The notes below the pieces were generated by a model. That model was not told the origin of the DNA, ran no database searches, and was given only the letters and a program-made list of their open reading frames with translations. 64,000 nt of DNA from Variovorax boronicumulans (GTDB taxonomy: Bacteria; Pseudomonadota; Gammaproteobacteria; Burkholderiales; Burkholderiaceae_C), in assembly GCF_030812215.1 (NCBI RefSeq), contig NZ_JAUSSG010000011.1, forward strand, positions 168,482 through 232,481, written 5' to 3'. This document shows, one piece after another, positions 8,535 through 17,416 of the stretch. Position 1 is the stretch's first letter, and the number at the start of each line of letters is the position of its first letter. Both the position numbers and the translations under genes were made by a program.

Positions 8535-9089
8535 ATGACCGCTCCGCTGATCGAATTCGACACCGACCGCCTGCGCCTGCGCCAATGGCGCGAGAGCGAT
8601 CTCGCGCCCTTCGCCGCCATGGCGGCCGACCCGCAGGTGATGGAATTCCTGCTGCCTTTGCCCACGCGCGCCGACAGCGATGCGTCGGCCAACCGCGCCA
8701 GTGCGCTCATCGCGAAGAACGGCTGGGGTTTCTGGGCCGTCGAGCACAAGGCCACGGGCGAATTCATCGGCTTCACGGGGTTGAACGTGCCGCTGGCGAC
8801 ACTGCCGTTCTCACCGTGCGTCGAGATCGGCTGGCGCCTCGCGCGCCACACCTGGGGCCAGGGCTTCGCGACCGAGGCCGCGCGCGGCGCGCTGCAGGTC
8901 GGCTTCGAGCGGCTCGGCTTCGACGAGATCGTGGCCTTCACCGCGGCCGGCAACCTGCGCTCGGCCGCGGTGATGGAACGCATCGGCATGCACGAGGACG
9001 TGGCCGGTGCATTCGACCATCCGTCCGTGCCCGCCGGAAGCCCGCTGCTTGCGCACCGGCTCTTCCGGATCCGCCGCCCGCAGCGCTGA
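8535..9089 (+). CDS. GNAT-family N-acetyltransferase
   Basis: A 184-residue RimJ/RimL-type acetyltransferase. The opening FDTDRLRLRQWRESDL is typical. The acetyl-CoA site appears as EIGWRLARHTWGQGFATEAA near residue 97, followed by FTAAGNLRSAAVMERIGM, the conserved Asn-x-x-Ser region of motif B. The substrate is unknown. It converges on the sugar-dehydrogenase-like gene with a 15-base gap. Confidence 0.88.
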   Translation: MTAPLIEFDTDRLRLRQWRESDLAPFAAMAADPQVMEFLLPLPTRADSDASANRASALIAKNGWGFWAVEHKATGEFIGFTGLNVPLATLPFSPCVEIGWRLARHTWGQGFATEAARGALQVGFERLGFDEIVAFTAAGNLRSAAVMERIGMHEDVAGAFDHPSVPAGSPLLAHRLFRIRRPQR

Positions 9090-9104
9090 AGAAGCCGGCG
9101 CGAG

Positions 9105-10475
9105 TTACTGCGGCTTCGCGCGCGACACGCGCCACACCGCGTTGCCCACGTCGTCGGCCACCAGCAGCGCGCCGCTCTTGTCGAGCGCCACGCCCACCGG
9201 CCGGCCTTGTGCCTTTTCGTCGGCGGTGAGGAAGCCGGTGAGGATGTCCACCGGCGGCCCGCTCGGCCTGCCGCCGATGAAGGGCACGAACACCACCTTG
9301 TAGCCCGACTTGGGCTTGCGGTTCCACGAGCCGTGCTCGCCGATGAAGACGCCGCTCGCGAACTCCGGCGGCATGCCGCGCGCGTGCGAGAACACGAGGC
9401 CCAGCGGCGCGACGTGCGAGCCGAGCGCGTAGTCGGGCGCGATCGCCTTGGCCGCCATCTCGGGGTTCTGCGGCGTGACGCGCGCATCGACGATGCCGCC
9501 GTAGTAGGTCCAGGGCCAGCCGTAGAACGCGCCCTCCTTCACCGAGGTGAGGTAGTCGGGCACGAGGTCGCTGCCGATCTCGTCGCGCTCGTTCACCACG
9601 GTCCACAAGACGTTGGTGTCGGGGTCCCAGCCCATGCCATTGGGGTTGCGCAGGCCGCTCGCGAAGAGGCGCTTTTCACCGCTCTTGGCATCGACCTCCC
9701 AGATCGCGGCACGGCCCTCCTCGGCCGCGAGGCCGTTCTCGCCGATGTTGCTGTTGGAGCCGACGGTCACGTAGAGCTTGGTGCCGTCGGCATTGGCGAT
9801 CACGTTCTTGGTCCAGTGGTGGTTGATGCCCGCGGGCAGTTGCGTGACCAGCGTGGGATTGGCCTTCACCGAGGTCTCGCCCTCGGTGTAGGGCACCTTC
9901 ACGAGCGCATCGGCATTCGCGATGAAGAGCTCGTTGCCCACCAGCGCCATGCCGTAGGGCGACATCAGGTTGGTCATGAAGACCTGCCTGACCTCGGCCA
10001 CGCCGTCGCCGTCGGCATCGCGCAGCAAGGTGATGCGGTTCGGGCTGGGCACGCCGGCACCGGCGCGGGCCATGACCTTGCCCATGACCCAGTTGCGGAT
10101 CTTGGCGACCGGGCCGTCGTCGCTGCTGCCGCCGGGCTTGGGCGGCTTGTTGCTCTCGGCCACCAGCACGTCGCCGTTGGGCAGGGTGTAGACCCAGCGC
10201 GGGTGCTCGAGGCCGCGCGCCAGCGCCGTCACGCGCAGGCCTTCGGCGGGCGTGGGCGCGGCTGTGTCGGTCCAGCCGACGGCAGGTGCCACGTTGACAG
10301 TGGGAATCAAGGTCTTGTTCGGCTCGGCCAGCTGCGGGCGGGGGCCGGTCGTGGCCTCGGGTGCCAGCTTGGCGGCCTCGCCGCAGCCGGCGAGCAATGC
10401 GGCCGCGATGGCCAGGGCGGATAACTGCCAGATCGAAGCGCCCATGCGGGTGGGTGCTTGCTGCGGAGCTTTCAT
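9105..10475 (-). CDS. PQQ-type sugar dehydrogenase-like lipoprotein
   Basis: A 456-residue beta-propeller protein of the L-sorbosone/soluble glucose dehydrogenase group. The start at 10475 gives a hydrophobic leader ending in the lipobox L-L-A-G-C31, so it should be a periplasmic lipoprotein; an upstream ATG at 10574 would spoil the leader. Propeller motifs include GLEHPRWVYTLPNGDVLVAE, LFASGLRNPNGMGWDP and a final GVALDKSGALLVADDVGNAVW. The family oxidises sugars with PQQ, but many homologues are uncharacterised. Confidence 0.82.
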   Translation of the reverse strand: MKAPQQAPTRMGASIWQLSALAIAAALLAGCGEAAKLAPEATTGPRPQLAEPNKTLIPTVNVAPAVGWTDTAAPTPAEGLRVTALARGLEHPRWVYTLPNGDVLVAESNKPPKPGGSSDDGPVAKIRNWVMGKVMARAGAGVPSPNRITLLRDADGDGVAEVRQVFMTNLMSPYGMALVGNELFIANADALVKVPYTEGETSVKANPTLVTQLPAGINHHWTKNVIANADGTKLYVTVGSNSNIGENGLAAEEGRAAIWEVDAKSGEKRLFASGLRNPNGMGWDPDTNVLWTVVNERDEIGSDLVPDYLTSVKEGAFYGWPWTYYGGIVDARVTPQNPEMAAKAIAPDYALGSHVAPLGLVFSHARGMPPEFASGVFIGEHGSWNRKPKSGYKVVFVPFIGGRPSGPPVDILTGFLTADEKAQGRPVGVALDKSGALLVADDVGNAVWRVSRAKPQ

Positions 10476-10605
10476 GCGTGATCCTTCGCGGCGGGGGCCG
10501 CATACCGGGCAGATCATCCACTGGCGCCCGGCCCCGGGGTTGTCGGTCGTGGGCGCTTTCTGGCGTGGGCCCACCCCAATCGCGCATCGCCGCTACCATC
10601 GCCGC

Positions 10606-11364
10606 ATGACCGACGACCTGTTCCGTGCCGACGCCTACCTGCGCACCTGCGAAGCCCGCATCCTGCGCATCGACGAAGCCGGCATCGTGCTGGACCGCAC
10701 GGTGTTCTATCCGCTGGGCGGCGGGCAGGCGGGAGACGCCGGCGTGCTGGCTTTGGCCGACGGCCGCGAAGTCGTCATTGCCGACACTCGCAAGGCCAAG
10801 AATGAAGAAGGCCAGCCCACCCACGAATTCCTCCATGTGCCGGCGCCCGAACAGGCCGACCTGCTGACCGCGCTGAAGCCCGGCGACACCGTCACCGCCC
10901 GCCTCGACTGGGAGCGCCGCCACCGGCTGATGCGCTTTCACACCGCCTCCCACCTGCTGTGCCACCTGGTGCCCGTACCGGTGAACGGCTGCTCGATCAC
11001 GCCCGACTACGCGCGCATCGACTTCCACATGACCGATCCGCTCGACAAGGAAGCGCTTACCGCCGGCCTCGCCCGCCTGGTCGAGGCGGCGCATCCGCTG
11101 ACCGTGGGTGCCATCACCGACGAGGAGCTCGATGCGAACCCGGCCCTCGTCAAGAGCATGAGCGTGCAGCCGCCGCGCGGCACGGGCACGGTACGCACCA
11201 TCCGCATCGGTGGCGAAGGCGACGCGCAGATCGACTTCCAGCCCTGCGGCGGCACGCATGTTGCGAACACCTCGGAAATCGGCGCCGTGCTCGTCACCAA
11301 GATCGAGAAAAAGAGTGCCAACAGCCGGCGCGTGGTGCTGGGCTGGGCGACCGCCGCGGCCTGA
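10606..11364 (+). CDS. AlaX-type alanyl-tRNA editing protein
   Basis: A 252-residue free-standing homologue of the AlaRS editing domain, which deacylates Ser/Gly-tRNA(Ala). The zinc site is complete: H112-x-x-x-H116 in RFHTASHLLCH and C214-x-x-x-H218 in CGGTHV. The N-terminal beta-barrel segment FYPLGGGQAGDAGVL is typical. The ATG at 10606 is chosen over an upstream in-frame ATG that would translate antisense to the lipoprotein gene. It is divergent from that gene across 130 bases. Confidence 0.9.
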   Translation: MTDDLFRADAYLRTCEARILRIDEAGIVLDRTVFYPLGGGQAGDAGVLALADGREVVIADTRKAKNEEGQPTHEFLHVPAPEQADLLTALKPGDTVTARLDWERRHRLMRFHTASHLLCHLVPVPVNGCSITPDYARIDFHMTDPLDKEALTAGLARLVEAAHPLTVGAITDEELDANPALVKSMSVQPPRGTGTVRTIRIGGEGDAQIDFQPCGGTHVANTSEIGAVLVTKIEKKSANSRRVVLGWATAAA

Positions 11365-11409
11365 CGAGAACCCGGAACTTCGCCTCGCCCTATTGCTCCG
11401 ACTGACGGC

Positions 11410-13632
11410 ATGATCTTTTCGCGCATCCATTTCGCTACGCTTCTGATAGCAATTTCCGCAGCCAGCATGCCGGCTGCGGCGCAATTGGCTTCCAAGACCG
11501 GGGCCGTCGTCACCACCCCCCATGTGCGCGCCGAACTGGTCGCCCACGCGCCCGATGGCGTCACGCCCGGCGCACAGGCCTGGGTCGGCCTGCAGATCAC
11601 GCACCAGCCCGAGTGGCACACCTACTGGAAGAACGCCGGCGATTCGGGCCTGCCCACCGAACTGACGTGGACGCTGCCCGCCGGCGTTTCGACCGGCGAG
11701 ATCGCCTGGCCGGTCCCGAAGAAGATTCCGGTCGGCAACCTCGCCAACTACGGCTACGAGAACACCGTGCTGCTGCCGGTGCCGCTGGAGGTGTCGACGC
11801 TCTACAAGCCACCGATGGCGCTCGCCGGCGGCACGCCCGCGATGGACGTGAAGCTCAAGGCCTCCTGGCTGGTCTGCCGCAAGGAGTGCATCCCCGAAGA
11901 GGGCGAATTCACCCTCTCGCTGCCGCTGCAGGGCTCGACCGCGCTGCACAAGGCCGAGTTCGATGCCGCACATGCCGCCCAGCCCCAGCCGCTGGCCAAA
12001 CCGGGCGGCATCGAGGTCAATGGCAACAACCTGCAAGTCAGGCTCGAAGGCCTGCCGGCCGCCGTGCAGGGCAAGACGCTCGCCTTCTTCCCCGAAACGC
12101 CCGAGGTGATCCGCACCGCGGCCGTCTCCGGCAAGGACTGGACGCAAAGCTGGCAAGGCGACACCTGGACCGCGACGATGCCGCTGGCCGACCAGCGCAG
12201 CGCGAGCCCCACGGTGATGCCGGTGGTGGTCGCACTCGCCGAGGCCGACCGCCAGCCGGGCCAGCCGGTGGCGTGGCGCGCGGAAGCGCCGGTCACGGGC
12301 ACCTGGCCCGCCGTCGCCACGCCGGGGCGCGCCGAGGTGTCGCCCGCACTGCAGGCCGCGCTCGCTGCCAATGCCGCGAACGCCGCAGCCAGTTCCACCA
12401 CCGACCTGCCGGCCCAGCCCACCGGCACCTTCGCCATGGCATTGTTGGGCGCGCTGCTCGGCGGCCTGCTGCTGAACCTCATGCCCTGCGTGTTCCCGAT
12501 CCTCGCGATCAAGGTGCTGGGCTTCGCGCGGCAGGCCGGCAACGCCAGCGCGCACCGCAAGGCGGGCCTCGCGTACACGGGCGGCGTGATGCTGTCGTTC
12601 CTCGCGCTCGGCGGCGCCATGCTCGCGCTGCGCGCGGCCGGTGCGCAGCTCGGCTGGGGCTTCCAGCTGCAGTCGCCCGGCGTGGTGGCGGCATTGGCGG
12701 CGCTCTTCACGCTGATCGGCCTCAACCTCGTGGGCGTGTTCGAGTTCGGCCACGCGGTGCCGTCGTCGATGTGCACCGCGCAGGCCAAGCACCCGCTGGC
12801 CAACGACTTCCTCTCGGGCGTGCTCGCCGTGGTGATCGCCTCGCCCTGCACCGCGCCGTTCATGGGCGCCTCGCTCGGCTTCGCGATCGGCCTGCCGGCC
12901 GCGCAGGCGCTGCTGCTCTTCGTGGCGCTCGGCCTCGGGCTCGCGCTGCCTTACCTCGTGGCCGGCTTCGTGCCCGCCGTCGCGCACCTGCTGCCCAAGC
13001 CGGGTCCGTGGATGGGCACGCTGCGCCGCCTGCTGGCCTTCCCGATGTTCGCCACGGTGGCATGGCTGGTGTGGATCCTCGGCCAGCAAAGCGGCATCGA
13101 CGGCGCGGGCACGCTGCTTGCGCTGCTGGTGTGCCTCGCGGCCATCGTCTGGGCGTTCACGCTGCGCGGCCGCACGCGCCTCGTGATTGCCACCGTGCTG
13201 ATCGCCTTCACCGCGGTGCTGACCGGCGCCATCGGCCGCAACCTGCTGCAGGTCGTGGAGCCGGCCAAGCTGGCTGCAGCAAGCACCGCGAACCAGCGCT
13301 GGCAACCGTGGTCGGCCGAGCGCGTGAGTGAACTCTCCAGCGCCGGCCAACCGGTGTTCATCGACTTCACCGCCGCCTGGTGCGTGACCTGCCAGTACAA
13401 CAAGAAGCGCACGCTGGCCGATGCCGAGGTGCTCGCCGATTTCGATGCCAAGAAGGTCGCGATGCTGCGTGCCGACTGGACCCGCCGCGACCCCGCCATC
13501 ACCGCCGCGCTCACCGCGCTCGGCCGCAGCGGCGTGCCGGTCTACGTGCTGCAGGCGCCGGGCAAGGCACCGGTCGTGCTGACGGAAATTTTGGGTAAGG
13601 ACGAGGTCCGCGCTGCACTCGCCGCGCTTTGA
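11410..13632 (+). CDS. DsbD/ScsB-like thiol:disulfide interchange protein
   Basis: A 740-residue membrane reductase carrying electrons from cytoplasmic thioredoxin to periplasmic thiols. A signal peptide ends near MPAAAQ. The N-terminal periplasmic domain has a Cys pair, C156 and C160 in LVCRKECIPE. The CcdA-like membrane core has the paired half-repeats LMPCVFPILAIK and ASPCTAPFMGAS. The C-terminal thioredoxin domain carries W-C658-V-T-C661. The N-terminal block HTYWKNAGDSGLP is of the ScsB type. The redoxin gene 76 bases downstream is a plausible partner. Confidence 0.9.
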   Translation: MIFSRIHFATLLIAISAASMPAAAQLASKTGAVVTTPHVRAELVAHAPDGVTPGAQAWVGLQITHQPEWHTYWKNAGDSGLPTELTWTLPAGVSTGEIAWPVPKKIPVGNLANYGYENTVLLPVPLEVSTLYKPPMALAGGTPAMDVKLKASWLVCRKECIPEEGEFTLSLPLQGSTALHKAEFDAAHAAQPQPLAKPGGIEVNGNNLQVRLEGLPAAVQGKTLAFFPETPEVIRTAAVSGKDWTQSWQGDTWTATMPLADQRSASPTVMPVVVALAEADRQPGQPVAWRAEAPVTGTWPAVATPGRAEVSPALQAALAANAANAAASSTTDLPAQPTGTFAMALLGALLGGLLLNLMPCVFPILAIKVLGFARQAGNASAHRKAGLAYTGGVMLSFLALGGAMLALRAAGAQLGWGFQLQSPGVVAALAALFTLIGLNLVGVFEFGHAVPSSMCTAQAKHPLANDFLSGVLAVVIASPCTAPFMGASLGFAIGLPAAQALLLFVALGLGLALPYLVAGFVPAVAHLLPKPGPWMGTLRRLLAFPMFATVAWLVWILGQQSGIDGAGTLLALLVCLAAIVWAFTLRGRTRLVIATVLIAFTAVLTGAIGRNLLQVVEPAKLAAASTANQRWQPWSAERVSELSSAGQPVFIDFTAAWCVTCQYNKKRTLADAEVLADFDAKKVAMLRADWTRRDPAITAALTALGRSGVPVYVLQAPGKAPVVLTEILGKDEVRAALAAL

Positions 13633-13640
13633 CCACCTGC

Positions 13641-13657
13641 GTGACATGGGTTGTCAC
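13641..13657. promoter_or_regulatory. short inverted repeat upstream of redoxin gene
   Basis: GTGACA and TGTCAC form a perfect 6-bp inverted repeat around TGGGT, between the dsbD-like stop and the redoxin gene. There is no following T-run, so an operator is as likely as an attenuator. Function unknown. Confidence 0.35.
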
Positions 13658-13708
13658 ATGCACTTGAAGAAACGGTTCTAAGCTGCAGTTGTTGTTTGGA
13701 ATTTTCTA

Positions 13709-14419
13709 ATGGAGCTCAAGCTGGCCATGTCTCTCTCGCCAACCTCCGACTCGCGTTCCCTTCGTGCCGCGCGCCATGCCCGCGCCGCCCTGAGCCGAGC
13801 CTCCCGCCGTGCCGTCGTCGCCGCCGCTGTCGCACTCGGCGGGGCCTTCCTGATGGGCACCAACGCCTTTGCCGCACCGGCCGTGGGCCAGAAGGCGCCC
13901 GACTTCGTTGCCGTCGACACCACCGGCGCCAAGCACAAGCTCTCGGACTTCGCCGGCAAGTTCGTCGTGCTCGAATGGACCAACCCCGGCTGCCCTTTCG
14001 TGCGCAAGCACTACGGCAGCGGCAACATGCCCGCCACGCAAAAGGCCGCGACCGACAAGGGCGTGGTGTGGCTGGCCATCAATTCCACCGAGCGCGCTGC
14101 GAGCGACTACCTGAAGGCCGACGCGCTCGATGCCTGGATGAAGTCGCAATCGGCCGCGCCCACCGCGGTGCTGATGGACGAGGACGGCGTCATCGGACAG
14201 GTCTACGGCGCGCGCACCACGCCGCACATCTTCATCATCGATCCCAAGGGCGTGCTGGTGTATGCGGGCGGCATCGACAGCATCGCATCGGCGCGCGCGG
14301 ACGACATCAAGACCGCGACCAACTACGTGAACCAGGCGCTGGGCGAAGCCTTCGGCGGCAAGCCGATTTCGGCGGCCACGACGCGGCCCTACGGCTGCTC
14401 GATCAAGTACAAAGCCTGA
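13709..14419 (+). CDS. exported redoxin-domain protein
   Basis: A 236-residue AhpC/TlpA-fold protein with a long, Arg-rich leader ending near AFA-AP (residue 54). The active-site loop reads NPGCPFVRK, with a single Cys (C95) rather than CxxC, so a one-cysteine peroxiredoxin-like or reductase-client role fits better than a disulfide reductase. A second Cys lies near the C-terminus in YGCSIK. It follows the DsbD/ScsB-like gene, which could reduce it. An alternative start lies at 13727. Confidence 0.8.
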   Translation: MELKLAMSLSPTSDSRSLRAARHARAALSRASRRAVVAAAVALGGAFLMGTNAFAAPAVGQKAPDFVAVDTTGAKHKLSDFAGKFVVLEWTNPGCPFVRKHYGSGNMPATQKAATDKGVVWLAINSTERAASDYLKADALDAWMKSQSAAPTAVLMDEDGVIGQVYGARTTPHIFIIDPKGVLVYAGGIDSIASARADDIKTATNYVNQALGEAFGGKPISAATTRPYGCSIKYKA

Positions 14420-14463
14420 CGCGCACGCAAGCAAGCACGCGCGTCGTCACTCTGCGAGTGACA

Positions 14464-14490
14464 GCTACCTGACTCCCGCGGTCAGGTAGC
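14464..14490. terminator. perfect hairpin after redoxin gene
   Basis: GCTACCTGAC and GTCAGGTAGC form a 10-bp perfect stem around a 7-base loop, 44 bases after the redoxin stop and 57 bases before the MFS start. It lacks a U-tract, so it may be a Rho-linked terminator or an operator for the transporter gene. Confidence 0.4.
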
Positions 14491-14546
14491 GGTCGGGGAG
14501 CCCGGCCTACCCTTGGCGGACACACATCGCCCAAGGGGACAACAAG

Positions 14547-15890
14547 ATGAATCCTGCGCCTTCCGCTGCGCAACAAGGCGCGGTCGCCCGCCCTTCCTCC
14601 ACCACGGCTTCCTCCTCGAAATTCGCCACCGTCCTGCGCGTGACCGGCGGCAACTTCATGGAGATGTTCGACTTCTTCCTGTTCGGCTTCTACGCCACGC
14701 AGATCTCGAAGGCGTTCTTCCCCGCGGGCAACGAGTTCGCCTCGCTGATGCTCACCTTCATGACCTTCGGCGCGGGCTTCCTGATGCGTCCGCTGGGCGC
14801 GATCTTTCTCGGCGCGTATGTCGACCGCGTCGGCCGCCGCAAGGGCCTGATCGTCACGCTCGCGCTCATGGCGCTGGGCACGCTGCTCATTGCCTGCGTG
14901 CCGGCCTACGCGACCATCGGCGCCATCGCGCCGCTCCTGGTGCTCATCGGCCGGCTGCTGCAGGGCTTCTCTGCGGGCGTGGAGCTGGGGGGCGTGTCGG
15001 TGTATCTCTCGGAGATGGCCACGCCGGGCCGCAAGGGCTTCTACGTGAGCTGGCAGTCGGCCAGCCAGCAGGTGGCCATCGTCGTGGCGGCTGCGCTCGG
15101 CTACTGGCTCAACGTGACCTTCACCTCGCAGGAGATCGGCGACTTCTACTGGCGCGTGCCCTTCTTCGTCGGCTGCCTGATCGTGCCGGTGCTGTTCGTC
15201 ATCCGCCGCTCGCTGCAGGAGACCGAGGAGTTCATGGCGCGCAAGCACCGCCCCGATGCGCGCGAGATCTTCCAGTCGATGGTCGCCAACTGGGGCCTCG
15301 TCATCGCGGGGATGATGCTGGTGTCGATGACCACCGTGTCGTTCTACCTGATCACGGTCTACACGCCGACCTTCGGCAAGTCGGTGCTGCACCTGAGCAC
15401 GACCGATGCGCTCATCGTCACGCTGTGCGTGGCGATCTCGAACTTCATCTGGCTGCCGATCATGGGCGCGCTCTCGGACCGCGTGGGGCGCAAGCCGCTC
15501 TTGATCCTGTTCACCGTGCTGACCATCCTCACCGCGTACCCGTCGCTCAAGTGGCTGGTGGGCGCACCGAGCTTCGCGCGCATGCTCGAAGTGGAACTGT
15601 GGCTGTCGTTCCTCTATGCGAGCTACAACGGCGCGATGGTGGTGGCGCTCACCGAGGTGATGCCGGTGAACGTGCGCACGGCAGGCTTCTCGCTGGCCTA
15701 CAGCCTGGCGACGGCGCTGTTCGGCGGCTTCACGCCGGCCATCGCGACCGGGCTGATCGAGATGACCGGTGACAAGGGCGCGCCGGGGTTGTGGATGACG
15801 GCAGCCGCCATCTGCGGGCTGATCGCCACGCTGGTGCTCTACCGGCGCAACGTGAGCCCGGCGGATTCGCGACGCGTGCCGGTGGTCTGA
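14547..15890 (+). CDS. MFS transporter, metabolite:H+ symporter type
   Basis: A 447-residue, 12-helix MFS protein of the MHS branch, close in pattern to citrate/tricarballylate symporters (CitA, TcuC). Visible motifs are GNFMEMFDFFLFGFYA near residue 32, the loop 2-3 motif DRVGRRKG near residue 93, GRLLQGFSAGVELGG near residue 135, and the second-half SDRVGRKPLL. A polycarboxylate substrate is likely but not proven. The start follows AAGGGGACAACAAG. Confidence 0.85.
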   Translation: MNPAPSAAQQGAVARPSSTTASSSKFATVLRVTGGNFMEMFDFFLFGFYATQISKAFFPAGNEFASLMLTFMTFGAGFLMRPLGAIFLGAYVDRVGRRKGLIVTLALMALGTLLIACVPAYATIGAIAPLLVLIGRLLQGFSAGVELGGVSVYLSEMATPGRKGFYVSWQSASQQVAIVVAAALGYWLNVTFTSQEIGDFYWRVPFFVGCLIVPVLFVIRRSLQETEEFMARKHRPDAREIFQSMVANWGLVIAGMMLVSMTTVSFYLITVYTPTFGKSVLHLSTTDALIVTLCVAISNFIWLPIMGALSDRVGRKPLLILFTVLTILTAYPSLKWLVGAPSFARMLEVELWLSFLYASYNGAMVVALTEVMPVNVRTAGFSLAYSLATALFGGFTPAIATGLIEMTGDKGAPGLWMTAAAICGLIATLVLYRRNVSPADSRRVPVV

Positions 15891-15934
15891 GCAGATCCCG
15901 GTCCGCGGGCGCGAGCCCCTGCGACAATTGGGAA

Positions 15935-17044
15935 ATGCCTTTCGCCCCACTGCAAAACGACACTTTCCTGCGAGCCTGCTGGCGCCAGGCCACCGATCAC
16001 ACGCCCGTCTGGCTGATGCGCCAGGCCGGCCGCTACCTCCCGGAGTACGTCGCCACGCGCGCCAAGGCCGGCAGCTTCATGGGGCTGGCGACCAACACCG
16101 ACTACGCCACCGAAGTCACACTCCAGCCGCTCGCGCGCTATCCGCTGGACGCGGCCATTCTTTTCTCCGACATCCTCACCGTGCCCGACGCCATGGGCCT
16201 GGGCCTGTCGTTCGAGGCCGGCGAAGGCCCGCGCTTCGCCCGCCCGGTGCGCGACGAGGCGGCCGTGGCCGCGCTCGAAGTGCCCGACATGCAAAAGCTG
16301 CGCTATGTGTTCGACGCCGTGGCCTCGATCCGCAAGGCGCTCGACGGGCGGGTGCCGCTGATCGGCTTCTCGGGGAGCCCGTGGACGCTGGCCTGCTACA
16401 TGGTCGAAGGTGCGGGCTCCAGCGACTACCGGCTCGTGAAGAGCATGCTCTACGGCCGCCCCGACCTGATGCACCGCATCCTCGCGGTGAACGCCGATTC
16501 GGTCGCCACCTATCTCAATGCGCAGATCGACGCGGGCGCGCAGGCCGTGATGGTCTTCGACAGCTGGGGCGGCGTGCTGGCCGACGGCGCCTTCCAGGAA
16601 TTCAGCCTCGCCTACACGGCCCGCGTGCTCGCGGGCCTCAAGCGCACCGGCGCCGACGGCCAGCCCGTGCCGCGCATCGTGTTCACCAAGGGCGGCGGCC
16701 TGTGGCTGGAGGCCATGCGCGCGCTCGACTGCGAAGTGCTCGGCGTGGACTGGACCGTGAACCTCGCCACCGCGCGCCGCCAGATTGCCGAAGGCACCGA
16801 CGGCAAGGCCAAGGCGCTGCAGGGCAACATCGACCCGAACGTGCTGTTCGCGCCGCCCGCGCAGATCGAAGCCGAGGTGGCCAAGGTGCTGCAGGCTTTC
16901 GGCAAGCCGCACGCCGACCGCAACGCACCAGGGCCGACGCACATCTTCAACCTGGGCCACGGCATCAGCCAGTTCACGCCGCCCGACCATGTGGCGGCGC
17001 TGGTCGACGCGGTCCACACGCAGTCGCGCGCCCTGCGCGGTTGA
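15935..17044 (+). CDS. hemE: uroporphyrinogen decarboxylase HemE
   Basis: 369 residues. It decarboxylates the four acetate side chains of uroporphyrinogen III to give coproporphyrinogen III in haem synthesis. The diagnostic VWLMRQAGRYLPEY lies near residue 25, the GFSGSPWTLACYM signature near residue 146, and HGISQFTPPDHV near the C-terminus. The ATG at 15935 gives the standard length. It is followed by an AT-rich gap and priA. Confidence 0.97.
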   Translation: MPFAPLQNDTFLRACWRQATDHTPVWLMRQAGRYLPEYVATRAKAGSFMGLATNTDYATEVTLQPLARYPLDAAILFSDILTVPDAMGLGLSFEAGEGPRFARPVRDEAAVAALEVPDMQKLRYVFDAVASIRKALDGRVPLIGFSGSPWTLACYMVEGAGSSDYRLVKSMLYGRPDLMHRILAVNADSVATYLNAQIDAGAQAVMVFDSWGGVLADGAFQEFSLAYTARVLAGLKRTGADGQPVPRIVFTKGGGLWLEAMRALDCEVLGVDWTVNLATARRQIAEGTDGKAKALQGNIDPNVLFAPPAQIEAEVAKVLQAFGKPHADRNAPGPTHIFNLGHGISQFTPPDHVAALVDAVHTQSRALRG

Positions 17045-17144
17045 AACTGTGACGGCGGGGCGGGTCACGCGAACGCGCGGGACGCCCCAGGAAAATCGCT
17101 CCGAATCCGTTTGTCAAGCCCAAAAACGGTCTAGGAGGCCCGAC

Positions 17145-17153
17145 TTATGCACA
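17145..17153 (+). promoter_or_regulatory. DnaA-box match TTATGCACA
   Basis: TTATGCACA fits the TTATNCACA consensus exactly. It shares the gap and orientation with the box at 17332. Confidence 0.45.
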
Positions 17154-17331
17154 AAACGCGTGTTGCACTGCGCAAGATTATCTGAGGCACCGCCTTCTTT
17201 GCTCCCAAACCAATAGCACGCGTAAGTTGTTGATTTATATAGGATTTGAACTTTGCTTTTTTTTGGGGCAATCCAGCCAGAGCCTTGATTTTCAAGGCTC
17301 CCCAGCGTGTCGAGCCCTGTTGTCAACAAAG

Positions 17332-17340
17332 TTATCCACA
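17332..17340 (+). promoter_or_regulatory. DnaA box TTATCCACA
   Basis: Perfect match to the high-affinity DnaA box, 77 bases before the priA start. A weaker match, TTGTCAACA, lies just upstream at 17320. Confidence 0.55.
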
Positions 17341-17416
17341 GAAACTCTGGATGGCCGGCAAAGCACTGGAAAATCAACGACTTAAGTGGATTTGTTCAAA
17401 GTCGCATTAACAACCG

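Larger units (their letters stand above)
17045..17416. other. AT-rich hemE-priA intergenic region
   Basis: 372 bases without a gene and visibly richer in A+T than its surroundings, with a T-run near 17258. It contains two DnaA-box matches in the same orientation (17145 and 17332), a 9-bp hairpin GAGCCTTGA / TCAAGGCTC at 17280-17300, and a TGTTG-T-CAACA dyad near 17319. No ORF with protein-like content is seen. It must hold the priA promoter, but I cannot place -35/-10 boxes with confidence. Confidence 0.6.

Noticed and set aside
9676..13647. Very long minus-strand open frame (1323 codons)
   Set aside because: It is antisense to AlaX, the DsbD-like gene and others with clear motifs; its product is Arg/His/Gly-rich low complexity, typical of high-GC shadow frames.
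17045..17416. Chromosomal replication origin in the hemE-priA gap
   Set aside because: Only two good DnaA boxes and no dnaA, dnaN or rpmH nearby; kept as a DnaA-binding region only.
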